From Palsa-461 sp963768185 (GTDB lineage: Bacteria; Actinomycetota; Acidimicrobiia; Acidimicrobiales; RAAP-2): a DNA stretch of 64,000 nt. Every line of letters starts with the position of its first letter. Within the stretch, counting starts at the first letter, position 1. The notes below the pieces were generated by a model, which worked only from the letters and a program-made list of their open reading frames with translations, searched no databases and was not told the DNA's origin. Of this stretch, positions 8,989 through 16,400 are shown one piece after another. The position numbers and the translations under genes are program-made. The stretch lies in the NCBI GenBank assembly GCA_963768185.1, contig CAVYGS010000004.1, forward strand, positions 1,488,001-1,552,000. Direction: 5' to 3'.

Positions 8989-10448
8989 TGCTGTGACCAC
9001 TCACCTTCGCCCGCTCTGGGCGAAAGGTGGCGGTTCCTCGCAAGAGGGTGGTTGCCCCTCTGACGAGCGACTCCCCGTCGATCTCCTCCTCGGACATCGG
9101 CGGGGCGGGCCACAGCCGGCCAGGGACCCACGCTGCGGCCACGTCTCGACATGGCCACCCGTCGTGGGTCACGCCGGGCACGGCCAGGCAGATGCCGGCC
9201 GGCTCGACGGTGCGTGATCACCAACCCAGACGGGTCGATGACGATGCCGCCCCGAGGAGATCTCGAGGCGATGTTGGCCGCGCCCACCACGTCGCGGTGG
9301 GCCCAGAGTGCACAGTTTTGGCAGGCAAAACCACGTCCCTTGGGCTTTGGGACGCGCGCGCCGCAGCACGGGCAGGTCGACGAGGTGCCGCGCTCGTCGA
9401 CCAGGACCACCGCGATGCCGGCCACCTCGGCTTTGTCGCTCAGGGCCGAGATGAGCCGACCCACCCTCCAGTTGCGCACCGCGAGGTTCTGGCGCCGACC
9501 GGAGTCGCGCCCGAGCAGTCCTCTCGGGTCCCCCACCACCAGGGTGCCGATGCGGTGCTTCTGGGCATAAGCCACCACCTCGCGGGCGGCCTCGAAGCGG
9601 GCCTGGTCGAGACGGCGCCGGTGACGGGCCTCGAGGACCTTGGTGCGGGTCCGGTACTTGCGCCAGCGGCGCGAGCCGCGCTGGCCCCGCCTGGGCACGC
9701 GGCGGGCGACCGCCCGTTTCCGTCCCTTGGACTCGGCCAGGTGCAGGCGGGACTCGGCCCGCATCGCCCGACCCGAAACGACGAGGGCCCCGTCGGGGTT
9801 GGCCAAGACGTAGGGGTGGATGATGCCTAGGTCCACCCCGGCCACGTGGCCCGGGTCGGGTGCTGCTCCTTCTGGGTACACCTGCACAGGCACCTCGGCG
9901 CACACCTCGACGTAGAGACGGCGGCCCTCGGCGAGGAGCGTCACCGAGCGGACCGACGCAGCGTCATAGGGCACTGCTCTGGTGAGCCGGAGCCCCAACG
10001 GTGCGTCCCCTCGGGCCGTCGGCAAGCTGAGCCTCTTGCCCTCGAGGCTGAAGGTGCCGGCGTAGTACCGCGAGGGCACCAGAGCCTTCTTGCGCCGTGG
10101 AGAATGCGCCGTCAGGTCACCCGCTTTGCGCCGCTTGGATGCCGACATCCAGGCGTCCGAGTACCGGCGCAAGATGGACCGGGCTCCGGTCGATGACAAC
10201 TCACCGAAGCACCCCGGCCCGGCCGCCGAGAGCTCACGACACAGCGCCTGGTAGTTGGCGACTTCAGGCGCGTCGCGTCGCCGGCGGTACTCGTTGAACT
10301 CCAACACGGTCGCCCAGAGGTCACCACCCGAGCGCAGCAGCGCCAAGCAGCGACGTCGCTGCGCCGGGGTCGTGCGCAGCTCGATCCGGGCACTGCGGTA
10401 GACGACCGGTGGGGCGTCGGGATGACGTTGACGAGGCACGGAAGCCAT
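8985..10448 (-). CDS. tnpB: TnpB-type RNA-guided nuclease / OrfB transposase-like
   Basis: 487 residues. Visible parts: an N-terminal helical region with YRSARIELRTTPAQRRR; RuvC-I AGVDLGIIHPYVLANPDG; RuvC-II LVVGDPRGLLGRDSGRRQ (Gly-Asp where many TnpB have Glu-Asp, a form seen in one actinobacterial lineage); a zinc ribbon CPCCGARVPKPKG..CQNC; and RuvC-III AHRDVVGAANIASR. After RuvC-III there is an extra Arg-rich tail of about 85 residues, whose codons run through the hairpin near the element end to a TAG at 8985-8987. In related elements the 3' end of tnpB also encodes the guide (omega) RNA. Expected activity is guide-RNA-directed DNA cleavage; not demonstrated here. Confidence 0.85.
   Translation of the reverse strand: MASVPRQRHPDAPPVVYRSARIELRTTPAQRRRCLALLRSGGDLWATVLEFNEYRRRRDAPEVANYQALCRELSAAGPGCFGELSSTGARSILRRYSDAWMSASKRRKAGDLTAHSPRRKKALVPSRYYAGTFSLEGKRLSLPTARGDAPLGLRLTRAVPYDAASVRSVTLLAEGRRLYVEVCAEVPVQVYPEGAAPDPGHVAGVDLGIIHPYVLANPDGALVVSGRAMRAESRLHLAESKGRKRAVARRVPRRGQRGSRRWRKYRTRTKVLEARHRRRLDQARFEAAREVVAYAQKHRIGTLVVGDPRGLLGRDSGRRQNLAVRNWRVGRLISALSDKAEVAGIAVVLVDERGTSSTCPCCGARVPKPKGRGFACQNCALWAHRDVVGAANIASRSPRGGIVIDPSGLVITHRRAGRHLPGRARRDPRRVAMSRRGRSVGPWPAVARPADVRGGDRRGVARQRGNHPLARNRHLSPRAGEGEWSQH
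8986..9015 (+). repeat. Left inverted repeat of TnpB element
   Basis: Starts TAGTGCTGTGACCAC and continues ..ACCTTCGCCC. It is the inverted counterpart of 10466-10495. The inner part overlaps a hairpin at 9002-9029 inside the 3' end of tnpB. Confidence 0.6.
9002..9029 (-). ncRNA. Candidate 3' hairpin of the TnpB omega RNA
   Basis: On the minus strand the sequence forms CACCTTTCGCCC, loop AGAGC, GGGCGAAGGTG: an 11-bp stem with one bulged A. It sits at the 3' end of tnpB, six bases inside the GTGGTCAC that marks the element end. Omega RNAs end in such a hairpin, followed by the guide taken from flanking DNA, here presumably starting near 8993 and reading leftwards. Transcript extent is unknown. 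Confidence 0.4.
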
Positions 10449-10465
10449 CGTGTCCGGCCCGTGTA

Positions 10466-10495
10466 ACGGGGCAAAGGTTTGTGGTCAGGGCACTA
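10466..10495 (-). repeat. Right inverted repeat of TnpB element
   Basis: Read inward on the minus strand it begins TAGTGCCCTGACCAC and continues ..ACCTTTGCCC, matching the left repeat at 8986-9015 with about seven mismatches in 31. Confidence 0.6.
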
Positions 10496-11584
10496 GTGTG
10501 CCGCCTCAGAGATTCGTGAGCAATACCGTGCGAGGGAAGCCAGGATCTCATCTGCGGTCTTGACCCAGACGTAGGGGCGAGGGTCCTCGTTCCAGGTCTT
10601 GATCCAACCTTTGATGTCGCTCTTGAGGTGTGCGACCGAGAGATGGGCCCCGCGCTTGATCTTCTTGGTGGTCAGCTCGGCGAACCAGCGCTCCACCAGG
10701 TTGAGCCAACTCGATCCGGTCGGGGTGAAATGCAGATGGAATCGGGGGTGGCGCAACAGCCACCGCTTGATGGCCGGGGTCTTGTGGGTGGCGTAGTTGT
10801 CGAGAATGAGGTGGACGTCAAGGTCTCCGGGCACCTCGACGTCGATGCGCTCCAAGAACTTCTTGAACTCAATGGCCCGGTGGCGTTGGTGCAACGAGGA
10901 GATGACCTTCCCGTTCACCGTGTCGAGCGCGGCGAACAGTGACGTGGTGCCGTGACGCACGTAGTCGTGACTCCGCCGCTCAGGGACACCGGGCAGCATG
11001 GGGAGGACCGGTTGGAATCGGTTGAGCGCCTGGATCTGGGACTTCTCATCGACCGCCAGGACCACGGCCCGCTCGGGCGGATCCAGGTAGAGACCCACGA
11101 CGTCTTTCACCTTGTCGACGAACAAAGGGTCAGTGGAGAGCTTGAAGGACTCGGCTCGGTGGGGCTGGAGCCCGAAGGCTGACCAGATGCGACCGACGCT
11201 TGCTGGCGAGATTCCCGTTGCCTTGGCCATCGATCGCGTCGACCAGTGGGTGGCATCGAGCGGGATCTCCTCCAAGGTCTTGACGATCACCGCCTCCACC
11301 GTGTTGTCGCTGATGCTGCGAGGCACGCCGGGCCGGGGGTCGTCGCTCAGCCCGTCCAGACCCTCGGCGACGAATCGCGAGCGCCACTTGCCCACCGTCG
11401 CCGGGCTGACGCCCAAGATGGCCGCCACCTCGAGGTTGGAGACCCCCGACGCGCACAGCAGCACGATCCGACAGCGCAGCGCCAAGCGCTGCGCGCTCTT
11501 GGGTCGACGCGCCCAGCGCTCGAGCGTCTCTCGCTCGTCGTCGCTCAAGATGAGCTCTGCCTTCGGCCGGCCTCGGTCTGCCAT
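10493..11584 (-). CDS. IS630 family transposase
   Basis: 363 residues from the ATG at 11584, which has GGGAGG upstream; an in-frame ATG at 11629 would add 15 residues. An N-terminal helix-turn-helix pair (GVSNLEVAAILGVSPATVGKW) and a second one (GISPASVGRIWSAFGL) precede the DDE domain: VVLAVDEKSQIQALNR (D1), HLILDNYATHKTPAI (D2) and GSSWLNLVERWFAELT (E). Length and motifs are normal, so it looks intact. Its TAG stop (10495-10493) is formed by the terminal TA of the element plus the adjoining C, and so lies exactly at the insertion boundary. Confidence 0.92.
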   Translation of the reverse strand: MADRGRPKAELILSDDERETLERWARRPKSAQRLALRCRIVLLCASGVSNLEVAAILGVSPATVGKWRSRFVAEGLDGLSDDPRPGVPRSISDNTVEAVIVKTLEEIPLDATHWSTRSMAKATGISPASVGRIWSAFGLQPHRAESFKLSTDPLFVDKVKDVVGLYLDPPERAVVLAVDEKSQIQALNRFQPVLPMLPGVPERRSHDYVRHGTTSLFAALDTVNGKVISSLHQRHRAIEFKKFLERIDVEVPGDLDVHLILDNYATHKTPAIKRWLLRHPRFHLHFTPTGSSWLNLVERWFAELTTKKIKRGAHLSVAHLKSDIKGWIKTWNEDPRPYVWVKTADEILASLARYCSRISEAAH

Positions 11585-11675
11585 CGCTGCCTCCCATCGT
11601 CGCTGATGAAAGGCACAACGTGCCGACACCGACCAAAATTCCTATATCCCTAGGAATCTCTGAAGCGGGACACTA
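10494..11675. mobile_element. IS630-family insertion sequence
   Basis: Ends are near-perfect inverted repeats: from 10494 TAGTGTGCCGCCTCAGAGAT and from 11675 on the other strand TAGTGTCCCGCTTCAGAGAT, 20 of 22 positions alike when the next two bases are included. The outermost TA on each side is the target duplication typical of IS630. The left TA is the same TA that borders the TnpB element, so this IS went into the edge of that element or the reverse. One transposase gene fills the element. Confidence 0.85.
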
Positions 11676-12401
11676 GCGGGTCGCGTGCACGAAGGCTTCG
11701 ACTGCGCCGTGCGAACCCGCGACCGGTGACTCGAGTCTCGCGTTCACCGTCCAGCCCGATCGCACGAAGGCTCCTGCGACACGCTCAATCGCCGTCGCGA
11801 CATTTTCTTCCGACGCCGCGAGGGCGCCTGAGCGCAGTTCGAAGGTGGGTTTCACCAGGACGAGCGCCTGGGTTGGCTCATTCAGCGGGATTCGGTCGAA
11901 CTGTGGGATCGCCGCCGCCAGCGACAAGTATGAGAGGTCGGCGGTGATCAGGTCGATTGGCTCGGCGATGTCGCCTCGTTCGAGCGCCCCGAGGTTCGTC
12001 CGCTCCAAGTTGACCACGCGCGGATCCGTCCGGAGTGAGCCGCGCAGTTGCCCCACGCCGGCGTCCACCGCGTAGACCACGCGCGCGCCGGCGTCCAGCA
12101 GCGCCCGAGTGAACCCGCCCGCCGCGGCGCCGAGGTCGACCGCCGCGAGATCCCGCACCTCGAGCCGGGCGGTCTCGAGCGCGTGCGCGAGCTTGAGTGT
12201 GCCCCTGAGCGGGCGGTCGGCAACGAGGCGCACCGACGCGTCGGCGCGCACGCGGGCGTCGGGGTTGAACGACGGTGCGCCGTCGACCAGGACTCGCCCG
12301 TCGCGGATCAGACCTGCGGGATCGGTGGCGGACGGGTAGCGCCGGCCCAGGAGCTCACCGAGCGAGACGAACGGCGCGCGTCTCTTCGGAGGCATCGGCA
12401 A
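11673..12401 (-). CDS. tlyA: TlyA-like rRNA 2'-O-methyltransferase / hemolysin A family
   Basis: 242 residues. An S4-like RNA-binding N-terminus (SLGELLGRRYPSATDPAGLI, IRDGRVLVDG) is followed by an FtsJ-type SAM-binding domain: VDLGAAAGGFTRALLDAGA (motif I), VYAVDAGVGQLRGSLR, and ADLSYLSLAAAIPQF with the motif IV Asp, then LVLVKPTFE. TlyA in mycobacteria methylates 16S and 23S rRNA riboses; it is somewhat longer (about 268), so this one has a compact N-terminus. The stop TAG at 11675-11673 coincides with the IS630 insertion site, and removing the IS and TnpB element still leaves a TAG. smpB lies just upstream on the same strand (28-base gap). Confidence 0.8.
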   Translation of the reverse strand: MPMPPKRRAPFVSLGELLGRRYPSATDPAGLIRDGRVLVDGAPSFNPDARVRADASVRLVADRPLRGTLKLAHALETARLEVRDLAAVDLGAAAGGFTRALLDAGARVVYAVDAGVGQLRGSLRTDPRVVNLERTNLGALERGDIAEPIDLITADLSYLSLAAAIPQFDRIPLNEPTQALVLVKPTFELRSGALAASEENVATAIERVAGAFVRSGWTVNARLESPVAGSHGAVEAFVHATR

Positions 12402-12429
12402 CTCCCTCTCGGACCAGATGCCCGAACGC

Positions 12430-12951
12430 CTACTCGACCCAGTGCGAGCTATGCCGCGTCAGCCGCGCCGCCTCGCGCTCGGCCTCGCGGGCGGCCAACA
12501 CTCGCCGCTTGTCATAGAGGCGACGCCCTCGGGCCAGGGCGAGCTCTACCTTGGCGTTGCCGTCCCGGAAGTACAGCCGGACCGGGATCAGGGTGAGCGG
12601 CTGTTGCTGGGTGCGCCCGAGCAGTTCGTCGATCTCGCCGCGGTGGAGGAGGAGCTTCCGGCGGCGGTCGGGGTCGTGGGCCCCGAAGCCGGACGCGAAC
12701 TGCCAGGGCGGGATGTGGAGGCCGAACAGCCACATCTCTCCGTCGCTGACCCGGGCGTAGGCGTCGTTCATCTGGGCCCGCCCGGTCCGCAGCGACTTCA
12801 CCTCGCTGCCCTGGAGCACGATCCCGCACTCGAAGGTCTCGAGCACCTCGTAGTCGAACCGGGCCCGCCGGTTGGTCGCGACCACGCGGTCCGAGGTGGC
12901 CGCCTGCTTGGCCGCGGCACGCTTGGAGATGGTTTTCTTGGCCCGGGCCAT
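12430..12951 (-). CDS. smpB: SsrA-binding protein SmpB
   Basis: 173 residues with the diagnostic SmpB core: NRRARFDYEVLETFECGIVL, GSEVKSLRTGRAQMNDAYAR, GEMWLFGLHIPPW, and the basic tail RGRRLYDKRRVLAAREAERE that enters the decoding centre. It has a longer Ala/Lys-rich N-terminus than the E. coli protein. It binds tmRNA (gene at 3755-4099) and delivers it to stalled ribosomes. It is likely the first gene before tlyA on this strand, and is divergent from the Mec-like gene at 13032. Confidence 0.95.
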   Translation of the reverse strand: MARAKKTISKRAAAKQAATSDRVVATNRRARFDYEVLETFECGIVLQGSEVKSLRTGRAQMNDAYARVSDGEMWLFGLHIPPWQFASGFGAHDPDRRRKLLLHRGEIDELLGRTQQQPLTLIPVRLYFRDGNAKVELALARGRRLYDKRRVLAAREAEREAARLTRHSSHWVE

Positions 12952-13031
12952 CAGGCGTCCGAGGCTACTGGCGGCCCCCTCCGGGCACGGTCCCCGAGCA
13001 GGTCACGGGCAATCGTTACGCTTTTGTTTCG

Positions 13032-13454
13032 ATGCTGCGAATGCCGACGGACGTGCACCTGGCCATGGTGGCCCACTGCCTGCGGGGCCTCCCCGAGGAG
13101 GCCTGTGGGCTGCTGGCCGGCGACGCTGCCACCGGCCAGGTTCTGGGGCTCTACCCGGTCGAGAACATCGCCCACTCGGCCCGCGTCTACACGCTCGATC
13201 CTTTGTCACACCTCCGGGCGGACAGGGACGCCGAGGCCCACGGGCTCGAGGTCGTGGGGGTCTTCCACTCCCATACCCACACCGACGCCTATCCCTCGCC
13301 CACCGACGTGGACCAGGCCCCCGACCAGGGCTGGCACTACGTGATCGTGTCGCTCCGCGACGACCAGCCCGTCGTGCGCAGCTACCGGATCGCCGACGGG
13401 GCGGTCGAGGAGGAGTCCGTGGTGCTGCGGACCCACTGGGCGAGGGCAAGCTAG
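13032..13454 (+). CDS. mec: JAMM metallopeptidase, Mec-like (CysO-cysteine hydrolase)
   Basis: 140 residues with a full JAMM zinc site: Glu at 22/23 (PEEACGLL) and HSHTHTDAYPSPTD fitting H-x-H-x7-S-x2-D (His79, His81, Ser89, Asp92). In mycobacteria Mec frees cysteine from the sulfur carrier CysO. Genes for a CysO-like carrier (14378) and a CysM-like synthase (14662) follow on the same strand, which supports the role, although a hydrolase gene lies between. Start ATG at 13032; a second Met three codons on is also possible. Confidence 0.85.
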   Translation: MLRMPTDVHLAMVAHCLRGLPEEACGLLAGDAATGQVLGLYPVENIAHSARVYTLDPLSHLRADRDAEAHGLEVVGVFHSHTHTDAYPSPTDVDQAPDQGWHYVIVSLRDDQPVVRSYRIADGAVEEESVVLRTHWARAS

Positions 13455-13518
13455 CCACCCTTTCCCAGGTTCGTGCAGAATCGGCGCCTTCGTGCGCTGA
13501 TCGACAAAGGGGTGTGCG

Positions 13519-14286
13519 GTGGAACCGCTCAGCTGGTCAAGCGAGGTCACCGAGCAACGCGTCGTCGAGCGGGCCTTCTCGCTCAAGGTGGGCAACGAGG
13601 AGGTGCCGGGCCTGGCGTGGAGCCCGGAGGGTAAGGACCGGTGGCCGACCATCCTGCTCGGGCACGGCGGCACCCAGCACAAGCGCACCCCCGGGGTGCT
13701 GTCGCTCGCCCGGCGCCTCGCCCGTCACCTGGGCTATGGGTCCGTCGCGATCGACGCGCCCGGCCACGGCGATCGTCGCACCGAACCCCCGGAGCGCTAC
13801 GACCCCGCCCGGGTACGTGAGCGGGTGACCGCCATGACCGGGGAGCAGCGCGCCGCGATGTCGGCGAGCAACCAGCAAGCGGTGGCCGAGTGGCACGCGG
13901 TGCTCGACGCGCTGCAGGCGACCCGGGGTTTTGCCGAGGGTCCCTTCGGCTACTGGGGCGTCTCCATGGGGACGGCGATCGGTCTTCCGTTCGTGGCCAC
14001 CGACCCGCGGATCTCCGCCGCGGTCTTCGGCCTGGCCGGGCTGGGCAGCGGGTGGGACGGGGAGGGCCTGGGCGACCGGGCGCGGGCCTTGCGCATCCCG
14101 GTGCTGTTCTTGTTCCAGTGGGACGACGAGCTCATGGACCGCGAGCACGGGCTGGCGCTGTTCGACGCGATCGGCTCGGCGGAGAAGACCATGCACGTCA
14201 ATCCGGGTGGCCACCTGGAGACGCCCGCCCACGAACGGGACGCGGTCGAGGCGTTCTTCCGCCGCCACATCCCGGCCAACACCTGA
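13519..14286 (+). CDS. Alpha/beta hydrolase
   Basis: 255 residues. TILLGHGGTQHKRTPG is the oxyanion loop, FGYWGVSMGTAIGLPF carries the nucleophile elbow G-x-S-x-G (Ser), LFLFQWDDELMDREHG probably holds the acid, and NPGGHLETPAHE the His. This resembles dienelactone-hydrolase-like or acetyl-xylan-esterase-like serine hydrolases. It sits between mec and cysO, 64 bases after one and 91 before the other; a link to cysteine synthesis is not evident. Substrate unknown. Confidence 0.75.
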   Translation: MEPLSWSSEVTEQRVVERAFSLKVGNEEVPGLAWSPEGKDRWPTILLGHGGTQHKRTPGVLSLARRLARHLGYGSVAIDAPGHGDRRTEPPERYDPARVRERVTAMTGEQRAAMSASNQQAVAEWHAVLDALQATRGFAEGPFGYWGVSMGTAIGLPFVATDPRISAAVFGLAGLGSGWDGEGLGDRARALRIPVLFLFQWDDELMDREHGLALFDAIGSAEKTMHVNPGGHLETPAHERDAVEAFFRRHIPANT

Positions 14287-14377
14287 TCGAGGCGTCCTCC
14301 CCGACCGGCCCCGGTACAATCCTCACCTGTTCGGTCAACAATCGGGTCGGCCTCGGGCCGCTCGAAGAGGAGGCGCC

Positions 14378-14653
14378 GTGGCAGTCGAGGTCCGCTTGCC
14401 GACCGTGCTTCGGTCCCAGGCCGGGGGCAGCTCCAGCGTGTCGGTCGACGGTTCGACGGTCGGCGAGGTCCTCGACGCTCTGCTGGCGGTCCACCCCGGG
14501 ATGTCCGAGCAGGTGCTCAACCCCGACGGGACCCTGCACCGCTTCGTCAACGTGTATGTGAACGACGACGACGTGCGCTACCTGTCCGCGCTGGAGACGC
14601 CCGTCAAGGAGGGCGACGAGATCTCGATCCTGCCGGCGGTCGCGGGGGGCTGA
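14378..14653 (+). CDS. cysO: CysO-like sulfur carrier (ThiS/MoaD fold)
   Basis: 91 residues from a GTG preceded by GAAGAGGAGG. Sequence VEVRLPTVLRSQAGGSSSVS, VNVYVNDDDVRYLSALETPV, GDEISILPAVAGG is a beta-grasp ubiquitin-like carrier ending in the required C-terminal Gly-Gly, which is thiocarboxylated. In M. tuberculosis CysO carries sulfur for CysM and the product is released by Mec; all three genes are present here in the same order (mec, cysO, cysM). cysM starts 8 bases after this stop. Confidence 0.9.
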   Translation: MAVEVRLPTVLRSQAGGSSSVSVDGSTVGEVLDALLAVHPGMSEQVLNPDGTLHRFVNVYVNDDDVRYLSALETPVKEGDEISILPAVAGG

Positions 14654-14661
14654 CGGCAGCC

Positions 14662-15627
14662 GTGGGCGTCGCGAGGAACGTCCTCGAGCTGATCGGCAAC
14701 ACGCCGATGGTGGACATCTCGGCCCTGAGTCCGAACCCCGACGTCCGCATGGTGCTGAAGCTCGAGGGGCGGAACCCCGGGGGCTCGGTGAAGGACCGGG
14801 TGGCCCTTTCCCTCGTCGAGCAGGCCGAGGCCGACGGCGTGCTGATCCCCGGATCCGGCCAGGTCCTGCTGGAGCCCACATCGGGCAACACGGGCATCGG
14901 GCTGGCGCTGGTCTGCCGGGTGCGGGGCTACCGCCTGAAGGTCGTGTTGCCGACCAACGTCTCGGTGGAGCGCCGGCAGCTCCTCGAGGCCTTCGGCGCC
15001 GAGATCATCGAGTCTCCCGGCGAGGAGGGCTCCAACGGCGCGGTACGCAAGGCGCTGCACATCGCCGAGGAGCATCCCGAGTGGACGATGCTCTACCAGT
15101 ACGCCAACGAGGCCAACCCGGCGGCGCACTACCGCACCACCGGGCCCGAGGTGTGGCGGGACTGCCCCGAGGTGACGCACTTGGTTTCGGGACTCGGCAC
15201 CTCGGGCACCCTGCTCGGTGTGGGCCGCTATCTGAAGGACCAGAACCCGGCCGTCCAGGTGTGGGCGGTCGAGCCGCCCGCGGGCGAGCGGGTCGATGGG
15301 CTCCGCAGTCTCGACGACGGCTACGTCCCGCCCATCTTCGAGAGCCTGGGCGGCGCCCAGCTGCTCGACCGTAAGACGATCGTCCGCTCGCGCGACTCGC
15401 TCGTCGCGACGCGCCGCCTCCTCGCCGAGACCGGCCTGTTCGTCGGCATCTCGACCGGAGCCGCGCTCGCCGGCGCGATCCGCTGCGCGAACCAGCTGCC
15501 CGAGGGCACGGCCGCTACCATCGTGATTATCTCGGCCGACGACGGGTGGAAGTACCTCTCCACCGGGGTGTGGACCGACGACCTCGACATCGTCACCAAA
15601 CGGGCCGAGAACACCATCTACTTCTAG
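14662..15627 (+). CDS. cysM: CysM-type cysteine synthase (PLP enzyme)
   Basis: 321 residues from a GTG. ELIGNTPMVDI, GGSVKDRVA (PLP Lys44), EPTSGNTGIGLAL (substrate loop), SGLGTSGTLLGVGRYL (phosphate loop) and GISTGAALAGA are the landmarks of beta-substituting PLP enzymes. The long C-terminal stretch to KRAENTIYF matches the CysM tail that closes the active site during the reaction with thiocarboxylated CysO and O-phosphoserine. Context (cysO 8 bases upstream, mec further up) fits this CysO-dependent route better than sulfide use. The MBL gene follows after 4 bases. Confidence 0.92.
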   Translation: MGVARNVLELIGNTPMVDISALSPNPDVRMVLKLEGRNPGGSVKDRVALSLVEQAEADGVLIPGSGQVLLEPTSGNTGIGLALVCRVRGYRLKVVLPTNVSVERRQLLEAFGAEIIESPGEEGSNGAVRKALHIAEEHPEWTMLYQYANEANPAAHYRTTGPEVWRDCPEVTHLVSGLGTSGTLLGVGRYLKDQNPAVQVWAVEPPAGERVDGLRSLDDGYVPPIFESLGGAQLLDRKTIVRSRDSLVATRRLLAETGLFVGISTGAALAGAIRCANQLPEGTAATIVIISADDGWKYLSTGVWTDDLDIVTKRAENTIYF

Positions 15628-15631
15628 GGTC

Positions 15632-16372
15632 ATGCCCCCCGCCACCCTCACCGTCCTCGGCTGTGACGGCGCGCACCCCGGAGCCGGCGGTGCGGCCAGC
15701 GGCTATCTCGTGCGCACCGCGGCGGCGACGGTGTGGCTGGACGCCGGCTCGGGGACCTTCGCCCGGCTCCAGGAGGTCTGTTACCCCGGGACGGTCGACG
15801 CGGTGGTGCTCACCCACGAGCACCCCGACCACTGGAGCGACATCGAGTCGTTCGCAGTGTGGCTGCAGCTCCAGAGCTCGGCCGAGCCCGTCCTCGTGCT
15901 GGCGCCGCCGGGCCTGCGTCAGCGCTCGTACTTCGCCGACGACCGCGCACTCGAGTGGCGCGAGATCGAGCCGTCGTCGCGCGTGGAGGTACACGACCTG
16001 CGGCTCAGCTTCGCGCCGACCGACCACGGCCCGCCCACCATGGCGGTGCGGTTCGACAGGGTGGGAGCCGCCGCCGGCGAGGCCCCGCTCGCGTACTCGG
16101 CCGACACCGGGCCCGAGTGGTCGGTCGAGCAACTCGGGGAAGGCATCGGCACCTTCCTGTGCGAGGCCAGCTACACGAAGGAGCGCGAGGGCGACCACCG
16201 CCACCTGAGCGGGCGCCAGGCCGGGATCATGGCGCACGCCGCCGGCGTGGGCGAGCTGGTGGTGACCCACCGCTTCCCGACCGTCGAGGCCGAGCCGTTG
16301 GCTTTGGAGGCGGCCGAGGGCTTCGGGCGCCCCGTGTACCAGGCGGCACCGGGCGTCATCTTCGAGTGGTGA
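15632..16372 (+). CDS. MBL-fold metal hydrolase (Rv1339-like)
   Basis: 246 residues. TLTVLGCDGAHPGAGGAASG, VWLDAGSGTFARL and the metal motif VVLTHEHPDHWSDIE (H-x-H-x-D-H) mark a metallo-beta-lactamase-fold hydrolase. GEASYTKEREGDHRHLSG-like residues near 185-200 and LVVTHRFPT near 210 supply further ligands. The same gene order (cysM ... MBL, rph, rdgB) occurs around Rv1339 in mycobacteria, which has been described as a cyclic-nucleotide phosphodiesterase; function here is inferred from that context. Tightly linked to cysM and 28 bases before rph. Confidence 0.8.
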   Translation: MPPATLTVLGCDGAHPGAGGAASGYLVRTAAATVWLDAGSGTFARLQEVCYPGTVDAVVLTHEHPDHWSDIESFAVWLQLQSSAEPVLVLAPPGLRQRSYFADDRALEWREIEPSSRVEVHDLRLSFAPTDHGPPTMAVRFDRVGAAAGEAPLAYSADTGPEWSVEQLGEGIGTFLCEASYTKEREGDHRHLSGRQAGIMAHAAGVGELVVTHRFPTVEAEPLALEAAEGFGRPVYQAAPGVIFEW

Positions 16373-16400
16373 GTCGCCGGGCTCGCCCGGCGCCTCAGCC

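Larger units (their letters stand above)
8986..10495. mobile_element. TnpB-carrying element with terminal inverted repeats and TA flanks
   Basis: The segment holding tnpB is bounded on each side by TA followed inward by GTGC..TGACCAC. The left end (reading inward from 8986) and right end (from 10495 on the other strand) agree at about 24 of 31 positions, including TAGTGC, TGACCAC and ACCTT.GCCC. IS200/IS605 elements, the usual home of tnpB, do not have such inverted repeats or TA duplications; IS630/Tc1-type elements do. No tnpA is present. The right edge abuts the IS630-family element directly. Boundaries are inferred from the repeats and from reconstructing the empty site. Confidence 0.6.
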
